DNA of 64,000 nt from Kitasatospora aureofaciens. Its GTDB lineage: Bacteria; Actinomycetota; Actinomycetes; Streptomycetales; Streptomycetaceae. The notes under the pieces are model-generated. The model was not told the DNA's origin. It did not search any database and saw only the letters and a list, made by a program, of their open reading frames with translations. The position numbers were made by a program, and so were the translations under genes. Positions 26,826 to 35,909 of this stretch are shown piece after piece (positions within the stretch are counted from its first letter, which is position 1; every line of letters begins with the position of its first letter). The stretch covers positions 185,901 to 249,900 of the forward strand of contig NZ_JAHTKP010000007.1 in the NCBI RefSeq assembly GCF_019192735.1. The letters run 5' to 3'.

Positions 26826-27929
26826 ATGCCGATCTGCCCGAGGGGCCATGAGTCGCAGGCCGAGGACTGGTGCGACTTCTGCGGCTTTCCGATGACTCCG
26901 CCGCTCCCGGCGCCGCCCGGGGCCCACCCGGGGGCGCACGGAGGCATGCCCGCGCCCGGAGCACCCGCCGGGTACCCGGAGCACGGGGGCGCACCGTACG
27001 GGTCGCCCATGCCGCCTCCGCCGATGCCGCCGGGCGCGGTGCCGCCGCCCGGCACGATGCCGCCCGGGGCCGTGCCGCCGCCTCCGCCCATGCCGCAGGG
27101 TCTCACCGAGGGCCTGGTGGTCTGCCCGATCTGCCGCAGCCCGCAGACCGGCCGGTTCTGCGAGGAGTGCGGGTACGACTACGACCTGTCCACGCCCTCG
27201 CGGCGGCAGGCCCCGGCCGCGGGTACCGGCGCCCCGGTGCCGCCGCCGGTCCAGCCGCCGGCCCCGCTGAACATCCCGGCGGCGTACGGAGGCACCGCCC
27301 CGCCGGCGCAGCCGGACGGCCTCCAGCGGCAGCCCATGCCCCCCGCGCACACCTACGGCTACCCTCCGCCGGAGGGCGCGTTCCCGGAGGCCCCGGTCCG
27401 CGAGGACTCCGGGCCGGTCTATGCCGACCCCGGCAACCGCGACTTCGGCACCTCGTTCAACCTGGCCCCGCCGATGCCTCCGCAGTCGCACGCGGAGGCC
27501 CCGCAGCCGGAGCCGGTGCGGACCAACTGGATCGCCGTGGTCGCGGCCGACCGCGAGTACTTCACCGAGATGATGGCCCGTAGCGGCCCCGAGGCGGCCG
27601 GCCTGTTCTTCCCGCCGTACTGCCCCGAGCGGCGCATCCCGCTGACCGGCCGCGGCCAGCTGCGGATCGGCCGGCGCAGCCAGCACCGCGGCACCGTGCC
27701 GGAGATCGACCTGTCGGTGCCCCCGGAGGACCCGGGCGCCTCGCACCAGCACGCGCTGCTCGCCGAACAGGCGGACGGCAGCTGGGTGCTGGTCGACCAG
27801 GACTCGACCAACGGCACCACGATGAACGGCGGCGCCGAGCCGGTCGCCCCGCACGTCGCCATCCCGCTGAACGACGGCGACCGGATCCACATCGGCGCGT
27901 GGACCACCATCACGGTGCACCGCGCCTGA
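26826..27929 (+). CDS. zinc-ribbon FHA-domain protein of the pknG cluster
   Basis: 367 residues after GAGGGGGACC. Ribbon 1: C4, H8, C16, C19; ribbon 2: CPIC (100-103) and CEEC (112-115). Both are embedded in a long Pro/Gly/Met-rich flexible region (residues 23-235). The C-terminal FHA domain (about 270-365) keeps the phosphothreonine-binding residues: GRRS at 282-285, SHQH at 306-309 and STNGT at 327-331. It lacks the N-terminal ETTS-type phosphorylation motif of GarA/OdhI, so it is not simply GarA. Likely the phospho-reader of the cluster. A terminator follows. Confidence 0.92.
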   Translation: MPICPRGHESQAEDWCDFCGFPMTPPLPAPPGAHPGAHGGMPAPGAPAGYPEHGGAPYGSPMPPPPMPPGAVPPPGTMPPGAVPPPPPMPQGLTEGLVVCPICRSPQTGRFCEECGYDYDLSTPSRRQAPAAGTGAPVPPPVQPPAPLNIPAAYGGTAPPAQPDGLQRQPMPPAHTYGYPPPEGAFPEAPVREDSGPVYADPGNRDFGTSFNLAPPMPPQSHAEAPQPEPVRTNWIAVVAADREYFTEMMARSGPEAAGLFFPPYCPERRIPLTGRGQLRIGRRSQHRGTVPEIDLSVPPEDPGASHQHALLAEQADGSWVLVDQDSTNGTTMNGGAEPVAPHVAIPLNDGDRIHIGAWTTITVHRA

Positions 27930-27972
27930 CCGTACCTCGCCTGACCGCACCGCGCCTGAGTGGCCATCAGCA

Positions 27973-28004
27973 GGGCCGGGCGGACTTCAACGTCCGTCCG
28001 GCCC
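27973..28004 (+). terminator. terminator of the pknG cluster
   Basis: 13-base arms (GGGCCGGGCGGAC with one wobble pair) around TTCAAC, 43 bases after the FHA gene; it closes the co-directional cluster. Confidence 0.75.
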
Positions 28005-28091
28005 GAGCTGTTCCCGTCAAGGCAAGATGATCTTCAAAAAGCTTGCCCCGAGTCTGCCCAGGGCCTTTGAATACCCGTAGGCTCAGGCCAC

Positions 28092-29009
28092 ATGACTGCA
28101 GCTATATCCGCTGACGGCATCCGCCAGCGGTACGGGGACGTGCAGGCTGTCGACGGGGTGTCACTCACCGTCGAAGCCGGCGAATTTTACGGAATCCTGG
28201 GCCCCAACGGCGCCGGGAAGACCACCACACTGGAGATCCTGGAAGGGATCCGCAAGCCGGACGAGGGCCGGGTCGAGCTCCTGGGGATGGCCCCCTGGCC
28301 CCGCAATCCGAAACTGCTGCCGCGCATCGGCGTGCAGTTCCAGGCCTCCGCCTTCTTCCGGAAACTGACGGCCCGGGAGACCATCCGCACCTTCGCGTCG
28401 TTCTACGGGACCGGTCCCAAGCGGGCCGACGCGATGCTGGAGCGGGTCGGCCTGGCCGACAAGGCCGGGTCGATGACCGAGGAGATGTCCGGCGGCCAGG
28501 CCCAGCGCCTGTCGATCGCCTGCGCGCTGGCCCACGACCCGGAGCTCGTCTTCCTCGACGAGCCCACCACGGGCCTCGACCCGCAGGCCCGCCGCAACCT
28601 CTGGGACCTCCTGCGGGACATCAACCGCGAGGGCCGCACGGTCGTCCTGACCACCCACTACCTGGACGAGGCCGAGGTGCTCTGCGACCGGGTCTCGATC
28701 ATGGACCACGGGAAGATCCTGCACACAGGCGCCCCGGCGGCGCTGATCCGTGAGCTCGACGACACCGTCCGGATCACCGTCGAGTCCGGCCAGCTGGCCG
28801 TCGACCGGGCGCGCGAGCTGCTCACCGCGGCGGGCGCCGAGATCGCCGCCCTGGAGGACGACGGCGTCTCGCTGTCCGTCTCCACCCGCCTCCCCGCCCC
28901 GATCCTGGCCGTCCTGGCCGAGCAGAACGCGCTGCGCGGCCTCGAAGTGCGCGGCGCCACCCTGGAGGACGTCTTCCTCCAGCTGACCGGGCGGGAGTAC
29001 CGCGCATGA
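28092..29009 (+). CDS. ABC transporter ATP-binding protein (DrrA/drug-exporter type)
   Basis: 305 residues with Walker A GPNGAGKTT (about 37-45), Q-loop in GVQFQASAFF, signature MSGGQAQRLSIACAL, Walker B ELVFLDEPTTGLDPQ and H-loop TTHYLDEAE. A C-terminal extension (VRITVESGQLAVDRARELLT ... LEVRGATLEDVFLQLTGREY) is typical of DrrA/NatA exporters. It drives the ABC-2 permease encoded downstream. Its stop overlaps the ATG of the first mini-ORF (ATGA). Confidence 0.95.
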   Translation: MTAAISADGIRQRYGDVQAVDGVSLTVEAGEFYGILGPNGAGKTTTLEILEGIRKPDEGRVELLGMAPWPRNPKLLPRIGVQFQASAFFRKLTARETIRTFASFYGTGPKRADAMLERVGLADKAGSMTEEMSGGQAQRLSIACALAHDPELVFLDEPTTGLDPQARRNLWDLLRDINREGRTVVLTTHYLDEAEVLCDRVSIMDHGKILHTGAPAALIRELDDTVRITVESGQLAVDRARELLTAAGAEIAALEDDGVSLSVSTRLPAPILAVLAEQNALRGLEVRGATLEDVFLQLTGREYRA

Positions 29010-29113
29010 GCGAGCGACGGGGGTACCCCCGGCCAAAGGCTGGGGGAGAGTTCATCATCAAGAGGTGTACATGGGCGAATGCCCCTGCCGAGCGAAGCGA
29101 GGTAGGAGCATGA
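29006..29113 (+). CDS. repeat-encoded mini-ORF 1 (35 aa)
   Basis: Peptide MSERRGYPRPKAGGE then FIIKRCTWANAPAERSEVGA. Its start overlaps the ABC ATPase stop and its own stop overlaps the next mini-ORF (ATGA both times). No independent ribosome site, so it would be translated only by coupling. Basic, one cysteine, no known domain. It probably acts as a translational relay rather than as a functional protein. Confidence 0.4.
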   Translation: MSERRGYPRPKAGGEFIIKRCTWANAPAERSEVGA

Positions 29114-29190
29114 GCGAGCGGAGCGAGTTCATCATCAAGAGGTGCGTACGGGCGAATGCCCCTGCCGAGCGAAGCGAGGCGGGCGCATGA
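29110..29190 (+). CDS. repeat-encoded mini-ORF 2 (26 aa)
   Basis: Peptide MSERSEFIIKRC then VRANAPAERSEAGA; differs from mini-ORF 1 by lacking the RGYPRPKAGG insertion and by two substitutions. Starts on the ATGA that ends mini-ORF 1 and ends on the ATGA that starts the permease. Same interpretation as mini-ORF 1. Confidence 0.4.
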   Translation: MSERSEFIIKRCVRANAPAERSEAGA

Positions 29191-30353
29191 GTCCCACCAC
29201 GTCCACCGAGCCGAAGGTGCCCGCCCAGCGCGGCGGTTCGGCCGGCAACGGCGCCGACGCCGGCCGGGAGCGGGTCAGCGCGTTCTGGAGCCTGTCCCGG
29301 GCGATGCTGCTGTCCTTCCGCCGCGACCGCAGCGCGCTCTTCTTCGTCATGCTGTTCCCGCTGATGTTCCTGCTGCTGTTCGGCACCCTGCTCAAGGGCG
29401 CCACCAGCCCGCACGCCAAGGTCGCCCAGGTCGGCGCGGTGCAGGTGCTGGACTCGGTGCAGGGCGAGGGCCGGACCGAGCTGGAGAAGGTCCTGCAGAT
29501 CAGCAAGGTCGACGACGAGTCGGCCGCGCTGACCAAGGTCCGCAAGGGCGACCTGGACGCGGTGATCAAGCAGGACCCGGACGGCAGGATCGAGCTGCGC
29601 TTCAGCACCGCCGACCAGGTCCGCGCCGGCTCGGTCCAGGGCATCCTCAACTCGATCGTCCAGCAGGCCAACCAGGCCGCCTACAAGGAGGCCACCGGCA
29701 AGCCGCCGGCGTTCACCCTGGACGCGACCCAGGTCGAGGACCAGTCGCTCAAGCCGATCCAGTTCCTCACCCCGGGCCTGCTCGGCTGGGCCGTCGCCAC
29801 CGGCGCCGTGTTCGGCGCCTCGCTGACCCTGGTCGGCTGGCGGCAGAAGAAGGTGCTCCGCCGGCTGCGGCTGGCCCCGGTGAGCGCCTTCTCGGTCATC
29901 GCCTCGCGGGTCGTGGTGTCGACGGTGACCGCGCTCGCCCAGACTGCCATCTTCCTGGTGGTCGCCACCACGCCGTACTTCGGGCTCAAGCTCACCGGCA
30001 ACTGGTGGCTGATCATCCCGCTGGTCATCTGCGCGACGATCGCCTTCATGTCGATCGGTCTGCTGGCCGGCTCGATCGCCAAGACCGAGGAGGCGGCCAA
30101 CGGCATCTCGCAGATCATCGTGCTGCCGATGTCGTTCCTGTCCGGCTCCTTCTTCAAGATGGACGACGCGCCGACCTGGCTGAAGACCATCTCGGAGGCG
30201 CTGCCGCTGCGGCACCTGGTGGACGCCGCCGGGTCCGTGCTGAGCCGGGGCGGCGGTGTCATGGACGCCCTGCCGACCATGGGCATCCTGCTGGGGTTCG
30301 CGGTCGTGCTGACGCTCATCTCGGCGAAGCTGTTCAAGTGGGACGACGTGTGA
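29187..30353 (+). CDS. ABC-2 type permease
   Basis: 388 residues starting MSPTTSTEPKVPAQ on an ATGA overlap. First membrane helix near 52-72 (FFVMLFPLMFLLLFGTLLKG), then a large extracytoplasmic domain (about 73-195) with the ABC-2 look, then five membrane segments (LLGWAVATGAVFGASLTLVG, AQTAIFLVVATTPY, WWLIIPLVICATIAFMSIGL, ISQIIVLPMSFLSGSFF, LGFAVVLTLISAKLF). The ALPLRHLVDA motif of ABC-2 permeases is present. Together with the upstream ATPase it forms an exporter, probably of drugs or lipids. Confidence 0.93.
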   Translation: MSPTTSTEPKVPAQRGGSAGNGADAGRERVSAFWSLSRAMLLSFRRDRSALFFVMLFPLMFLLLFGTLLKGATSPHAKVAQVGAVQVLDSVQGEGRTELEKVLQISKVDDESAALTKVRKGDLDAVIKQDPDGRIELRFSTADQVRAGSVQGILNSIVQQANQAAYKEATGKPPAFTLDATQVEDQSLKPIQFLTPGLLGWAVATGAVFGASLTLVGWRQKKVLRRLRLAPVSAFSVIASRVVVSTVTALAQTAIFLVVATTPYFGLKLTGNWWLIIPLVICATIAFMSIGLLAGSIAKTEEAANGISQIIVLPMSFLSGSFFKMDDAPTWLKTISEALPLRHLVDAAGSVLSRGGGVMDALPTMGILLGFAVVLTLISAKLFKWDDV

Positions 30354-30455
30354 CCGACGCGCTCCGGCCGCTGAGCCCCTGACCGCTGTGCCCCGCGGGG
30401 TCGTACGCCTTTGGTCCCGGTGTACGGCCCCGTCGACGTCTGCGACCATGGTCGG

Positions 30456-30860
30456 GTGAACGAGATCCGGCGTGGCACGCTCAGCGAGGAGACCTTCTTC
30501 GACCAGGTCGGCGGCGAGCCGACCTTCCGGCGGCTGGTGCACCGGTTCTACCAGGGCGTCGCCGAGGACGAGTTGCTGCGGCCGATGTACCCCGAGGAGG
30601 ACCTCGGCCCGGCCGAGGAGCGGCTGGCCCTGTTCCTGATGCAGTACTGGGGCGGCCCGCGCACCTACAGCGAGCACCGCGGCCACCCGCGACTGCGGAT
30701 GCGGCACGTCCCGTTCAAGGTGAACCGCGCGGCGCACGACGCCTGGCTCAGGCACATGCGGGCGGCGGTGGACGACCTCGCCCTGCCCGCCGAGGCCGAG
30801 CGGCAGCTCTGGGACTACCTCACCTACGCCGCCGCCTCGATGATCAACACCGAGGGCTGA
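30456..30860 (+). CDS. glbO: group II truncated hemoglobin (trHbO)
   Basis: 134 residues from a GTG; the first residues [20 protein letters not shown] match the usual start of actinobacterial GlbO, although the ribosome site is weak. Heme-pocket residues are visible: Tyr32 at the B10 region (HRFYQG), His84 as proximal ligand (RMRHVPF), Trp97 at G8 ([10 protein letters not shown]), and the MQYWGGP motif. It binds O2/NO near the membrane in relatives. Monocistronic, after the ABC exporter and convergent with the next gene. Confidence 0.92.
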   Translation: MNEIRRGTLSEETFFDQVGGEPTFRRLVHRFYQGVAEDELLRPMYPEEDLGPAEERLALFLMQYWGGPRTYSEHRGHPRLRMRHVPFKVNRAAHDAWLRHMRAAVDDLALPAEAERQLWDYLTYAAASMINTEG

Positions 30861-30870
30861 ACCAGCCGAA

Positions 30871-31563
30871 CTACCGGACGGGGCTGAGCCCCAGCCCCGC
30901 GCCCGGGGCGGCCGCCGTGCGGACCGCCACCGACCCGGCCGGGGCGCTCAACCGCAGCCAGCCGCCCGCCCGGTGCACCGTCAGCGGGGCGTCGGGCTTC
31001 AGGAAGCCGATCACGTAGGCGGCATGGACGGCCCGCAGCGGCAGCTCCGGCAGCGCCGAGACCGGGCGGGACCAGATCTCGTCGGCCAGCTCGTCCAGCA
31101 CCGCACGGCTGCGGTGGTGCGCCGGAACGGCCTCGCTGCGCTCGCGGAACTCCCGTACGCCGGCCATCAGTTCGGGGTACACCCGGTCCACCGGCGGCTC
31201 GCCCAGCGGCCGCCAGCCGGTGCGCGGCGGCAGCAGCCCGGCCCAGGCCGGGCCGGTCACCGGCGCGGGCAGGGTGACGGTGCCCGCCTCGCCGTCCACG
31301 CCGTCCAGCAACTGGCCCGCCGACACGGTCAGGTCGACCGGCTCGCCGAGCCCGGTCACCCGGGCGGTACGGATCGCCAGCGCGCCCGAACCGCCCAGCG
31401 GCAGCCGCCCGAAGACCGCCACCACGCCGTCCCCCTCGACCGGGGCCACCGCCCGCAGCCGCACCGCCGCCGCCTTGTCGAAGCGCAGCAGGCGCAGCAG
31501 GAAGGCGGCGAGGTCGGCGGCCTCGCCGGCGTCGGTCAGAGCGAGACGGGCGGTGCTGGTCAA
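30871..31563 (-). CDS. hypothetical protein co-transcribed with a thioesterase
   Basis: 230 residues, ATG at 31563. Begins MTSTARLALTDAGEAADLAA with a helix LAAFLLRLLRFDKAAAVRLR, then beta-rich sequence, an HRSRAVLDELADEIWSR helix, HAAYVIGFLKPD and a C-terminal beta region. No membrane segment or catalytic motif. It ends 10 bases from the convergent globin stop and starts 38 bases after the thioesterase stop. I recall similar proteins next to this thioesterase in streptomycetes, without a known function. Confidence 0.8.
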   Translation of the reverse strand: MTSTARLALTDAGEAADLAAFLLRLLRFDKAAAVRLRAVAPVEGDGVVAVFGRLPLGGSGALAIRTARVTGLGEPVDLTVSAGQLLDGVDGEAGTVTLPAPVTGPAWAGLLPPRTGWRPLGEPPVDRVYPELMAGVREFRERSEAVPAHHRSRAVLDELADEIWSRPVSALPELPLRAVHAAYVIGFLKPDAPLTVHRAGGWLRLSAPAGSVAVRTAAAPGAGLGLSPVR

Positions 31564-31601
31564 CGCGGTTCAGCTCGAATCGGTAGGTGTGTGCAGTCGG
31601 C

Positions 31602-32120
31602 TCAGGCAGCGGCGACAGCCGGCTCCTCGTCCATGCTGCGTTCGTCCATGCTGCGATCTTCCATGCTGCGATCTTCCATGCTGCGTTCGTCCATGCTGCG
31701 TTCGTCCATGTACTGGCTGAGGAACTCCCGCTCCACCTCGGAGATCCGGCGCGGGCGCTGCTCGGCCAGGTCGTAGGGGACGACCACGGTGGACGCCCGG
31801 ACGTAGACGAGGTCGCTGCCGTCCTCGGCGGTGTCCTTGATCTCGTACGACACGGTCAGCGAGGCGACGCCGATCTTGGTCACCCAGGTCTCGATGGTGA
31901 CCGGCTCCGGGCGGTGCACCAACGGCCGCTTGTAGTCGATCTCGTGGCGCGCCACGACCGACCCGCCCGCGAACTCCCCGGCGCCGGCCGCGGCGGCCTG
32001 GGTGAACATGAAGTCGATCCGGGCCTCCTCCAGGTAGCGCACGAAGACCGCGTTGTTGACGTGCCCGAAGGCGTCCATGTCGGACCAGCGCAGCGGGCAG
32101 GCGTAGATGTGGCGGGCCAC
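31602..32120 (-). CDS. acyl-CoA thioesterase (4HBT hotdog fold) with pentapeptide-repeat tail
   Basis: 172 residues; GTG after GAGGAGAACACCT. The hotdog signature is WSDMDAFGHVNNAVFVRYLE with the catalytic Asp/His area, followed by RPLVHRPEPVTIETWVTK and DLVYVRASTVVVPYDL. It hydrolyses acyl-CoA or acyl-ACP, by family. The odd part is the C-terminus: after SQY the sequence repeats MDERS or MEDRS five times, then ends MDEEPAVAAA. It lies between ettA and the hypothetical gene on the same strand. Confidence 0.93.
   Translation of the reverse strand: MARHIYACPLRWSDMDAFGHVNNAVFVRYLEEARIDFMFTQAAAAGAGEFAGGSVVARHEIDYKRPLVHRPEPVTIETWVTKIGVASLTVSYEIKDTAEDGSDLVYVRASTVVVPYDLAEQRPRRISEVEREFLSQYMDERSMDERSMEDRSMEDRSMDERSMDEEPAVAAA
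31627..31710 (-). repeat. 15-bp in-frame tandem repeat in the thioesterase gene
   Basis: Five full copies and one partial copy of TCGTCCATGCTGCGT (plus strand), with variation only at the third and last bases (G/T and T/A). They encode the MDERS/MEDRS repeats. The length is a multiple of three, so copy number can change without breaking the frame. Confidence 0.9.
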
Positions 32121-32173
32121 AGGTGTTCTCCTCGGTGTCCAATCACCCGCCGCCGGAAGGTGGCGGCGGGCCG

Positions 32174-32213
32174 CGGCCCGGCAGGCCGCCCCGGAGGGCA
32201 GTCTGCCGGGCCG
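32174..32213 (-). terminator. terminator of ettA
   Basis: 11-base arms CGGCCCGGCAG / CTGCCGGGCCG around an 18-base loop, 17 bases past the ettA stop. Confidence 0.6.
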
Positions 32214-32229
32214 TCGTGACAGCTGGATG

Positions 32230-33894
<1,665 letters not shown>

Positions 33895-34038
33895 GTGAGA
33901 TCGCTCCGGCGTCGTCGGGAGTATTCGGCTTGCAGCCTTCCATTGTGCCGCACCCGGCCGGGAGCCCCGAACCGCCCGGGTGCCCCTGGGGGGTATCCGG
34001 GACACGGCGGTGGAAGAGGACGCGGCGGTGGAAGGCCG

Positions 34039-34079
34039 ACGGCCCGACCCCCCGCAGCGGGTGCGGGGAGCCGGGCCGT
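34039..34079 (-). terminator. terminator of the thioester surface-protein gene
   Basis: 17-base arms with two mismatches (ACGGCCCG... / ...CGGGCCGT) around a 7-base loop, 34 bases past the stop. Confidence 0.65.
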
Positions 34080-34112
34080 GGCTAGGGGTTACTGCTGGTC
34101 GGCGCTACCGGT

Positions 34113-35600
34113 TCAGGCGGCGTTGCCACCGTGGCGGCCACGGCGACGCAGGAAGAAGACCGCGGCACCACCGGCGATGACCAGGGCGCCGGCGACGCCG
34201 GCCAGGATCGGGGTGTTGCTGCTGGCACCGGTCTGGGCCAGACCGCCGGTACCCGGGGCCGAGCTGGTGACGGCCGGAGCCGGGGCGGTGCTGGACGACT
34301 TGGACGGGGTGCCGGCCGGGGTGGTCGGCGCGCCGGAGGCGCCCGGGGTGGACGGGCCGGACGACGGCGTCACCGGGGTGGTGGCGGACTTGCAGTCCAG
34401 GATGCCCTTGAAGTTGTTGGTGTAGCCGTTCGGGCCGGTGACGGTGATGTCGTAGGCGGCCTTGTTGGCGACCGTGAGGAGCAGGCTCTCGGTCTTGCCC
34501 GGCTGGACGGTCAGGTCCTTGCCCGGCTTCACCGTGACGGTGGCGGCCTCGTCACCGCCGTTGGCGACCGAGACACGGACGCCGCTGTTCTCGCACTCGA
34601 CCTGGGCGATGCTGTCGATCAGCGCGCCCTTGCCCTGCTTCCAGTTGGCCTTGGCGTTGGCGCTCACGCTGAGCTTGCTGGAGCCGGCCAGGATCATGGT
34701 CTGGCTGTGCTTCTCGGGGGTGTAGCCCTCGCTGAGGAAGACCCGGCCGCTGGGGACGACGGTCTCGGCGGAGGCGGTGAGGACGGCCCCGCCGTCCGGG
34801 GTGCCGGCCGGGACGTCCAGGAAGAGCTGGGTGTCCTTGGCGATGGGGCCGTTCAGGGCGTCGCCGACCGGCTTGCCGTCCTTGTCGAGCACCTTGATCT
34901 TGTCGGCGGAGTTGCCGTTCACCGCCAGCTTCACCTGGCCGGCGCTGGAGTTGAGCGTGAACGGGCCGAGCTTGCTGCCCGACTTGCCGGAGACGTCCGG
35001 GGCGAGGGTGAGCGAGGGCTTGGGCTCGGCGGCGATGCCCTTGTTCTTGTCGCCGATCAGGTAGTCGCGCAGTTGCCTGGCCTTGGAGTTCTGCGGGACG
35101 GCGTCCTTGCCGTCCGAGAACTTCCAGATCGCGGCCTGGGTGCCGGCCGCGGCGTCCTCCTTGCTCAGCTGACCGTCGACGGCGGCGTCCTTGGACAGCT
35201 TCTCCAGGTCGGTGACCTGCGGGTAGGAGTTCTCCAGGATCCAGCGGATCTTGGAGGCGTCCTGCGCCTTGTCCTTGCGGCCGAGCGAGCTCGACTTCCA
35301 GTCCGACTCCTGGTACTTCGCCTGGCTGTCGAGGTACACCGGGTTGCCGAAGTCGATGCAGTAGGTCTGGAGCTCACCACTGGACGTCTTCAGGGTGAAC
35401 AGACCGCCCTCGACGGTGCTGCCACCGTCGACATCGATCTTCTCGCCGAGCATCGTGTTCTCGACGACGGCGGTCACGCCGGCACCCGGTGCGGCCGCAG
35501 CCGCCGCACCGGCCGCAAGCAGACCCCCACCCAGCGCCAGGCTGGTCGTGAGCATGACAGTTGCTATGCGGGGAAGACTCCGCCCCTGCATCTGGAACAT
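34113..35600 (-). CDS. TQXA thioester-domain protein, LAxTG sortase substrate
   Basis: 495 residues; ATG after GGAGGG. Signal peptide (RIATVMLTTSLALGGGLLAA, cleavage near 36). The thioester domain has Cys81 in TYCIDFGNP and Gln155 in GTQAAIWKF, the residues that form an internal Cys-Gln thioester in TQXA proteins. A beta-sandwich region follows, then a Thr/Pro/Ser linker and the sorting signal LAQTG (454-458), a hydrophobic segment and RRRGRHGG. LAxTG is the class E sortase motif of streptomycetes. It should be anchored to peptidoglycan and able to bond covalently to amines on a surface. Confidence 0.93.
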   Translation of the reverse strand: MFQMQGRSLPRIATVMLTTSLALGGGLLAAGAAAAAAPGAGVTAVVENTMLGEKIDVDGGSTVEGGLFTLKTSSGELQTYCIDFGNPVYLDSQAKYQESDWKSSSLGRKDKAQDASKIRWILENSYPQVTDLEKLSKDAAVDGQLSKEDAAAGTQAAIWKFSDGKDAVPQNSKARQLRDYLIGDKNKGIAAEPKPSLTLAPDVSGKSGSKLGPFTLNSSAGQVKLAVNGNSADKIKVLDKDGKPVGDALNGPIAKDTQLFLDVPAGTPDGGAVLTASAETVVPSGRVFLSEGYTPEKHSQTMILAGSSKLSVSANAKANWKQGKGALIDSIAQVECENSGVRVSVANGGDEAATVTVKPGKDLTVQPGKTESLLLTVANKAAYDITVTGPNGYTNNFKGILDCKSATTPVTPSSGPSTPGASGAPTTPAGTPSKSSSTAPAPAVTSSAPGTGGLAQTGASSNTPILAGVAGALVIAGGAAVFFLRRRGRHGGNAA

Positions 35601-35909
35601 CTGGTTTCCCTCCGGGCCGGGCCGTGCCGATGGGCAGCCCGCCGACTTGCCTTGCCGCGGGCGCCCCCTGTGGCGCCGCTGCGGGGTATGAACCAGACGA
35701 ATCCTATTGAGCCCCAGGGGCCCGCAAACCCCCATGCCAAATCAGGACGATTCCGTATCTGTATCGTTATCAATCCTCCCAGTTTCCACACAAGCTGACG
35801 ATCGGCCAGAAACTCTCCGGCACTTTCCGTTAACCGGGCGGGATTGCGCGTGCGGGCGCAACAACCGCCTCGATCTACATATTTGTCGACAGTTCCGGTC
35901 GACTCCCAG
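35601..35909. other. intergenic region between the surface-protein gene and ssb
   Basis: About 310 bases, notably AT-richer around 35750-35800 and 35820-35900. It must contain the leader and promoter of the minus-strand surface-protein gene. I see no confident -35/-10 pair, terminator, riboswitch or ORF. Confidence 0.4.

Larger units (their letters stand above)
29006..29190 (+). repeat. tandem repeat of coupled mini-ORFs
   Basis: Two near-identical units lie back to back (29006-29110 and 29110-29187). Both begin ATGAGCGAGCG and share GAGTTCATCATCAAGAGGTG and GCCCCTGCCGAGCGAAGCGA. Unit 1 carries an extra 27 bases containing the palindromic GGGGGTACCCCC and GGCTGGGGGAG. Each unit is a complete reading frame, joined to its neighbours by ATGA overlaps. 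The same words are, as far as I recall, widespread in streptomycete genomes. Confidence 0.8.

Noticed and set aside
31627..31710. Short regular repeats that could suggest a CRISPR array
   Set aside because: Units are 15 bp with no spacers, in frame inside a thioesterase gene; no cas genes in the window.
35601..35909. Riboswitch in the leader of the thioester surface-protein gene
   Set aside because: I looked for the conserved cores of cyclic-di-AMP, cobalamin and SAM elements and found none; only ordinary GC-rich stems.
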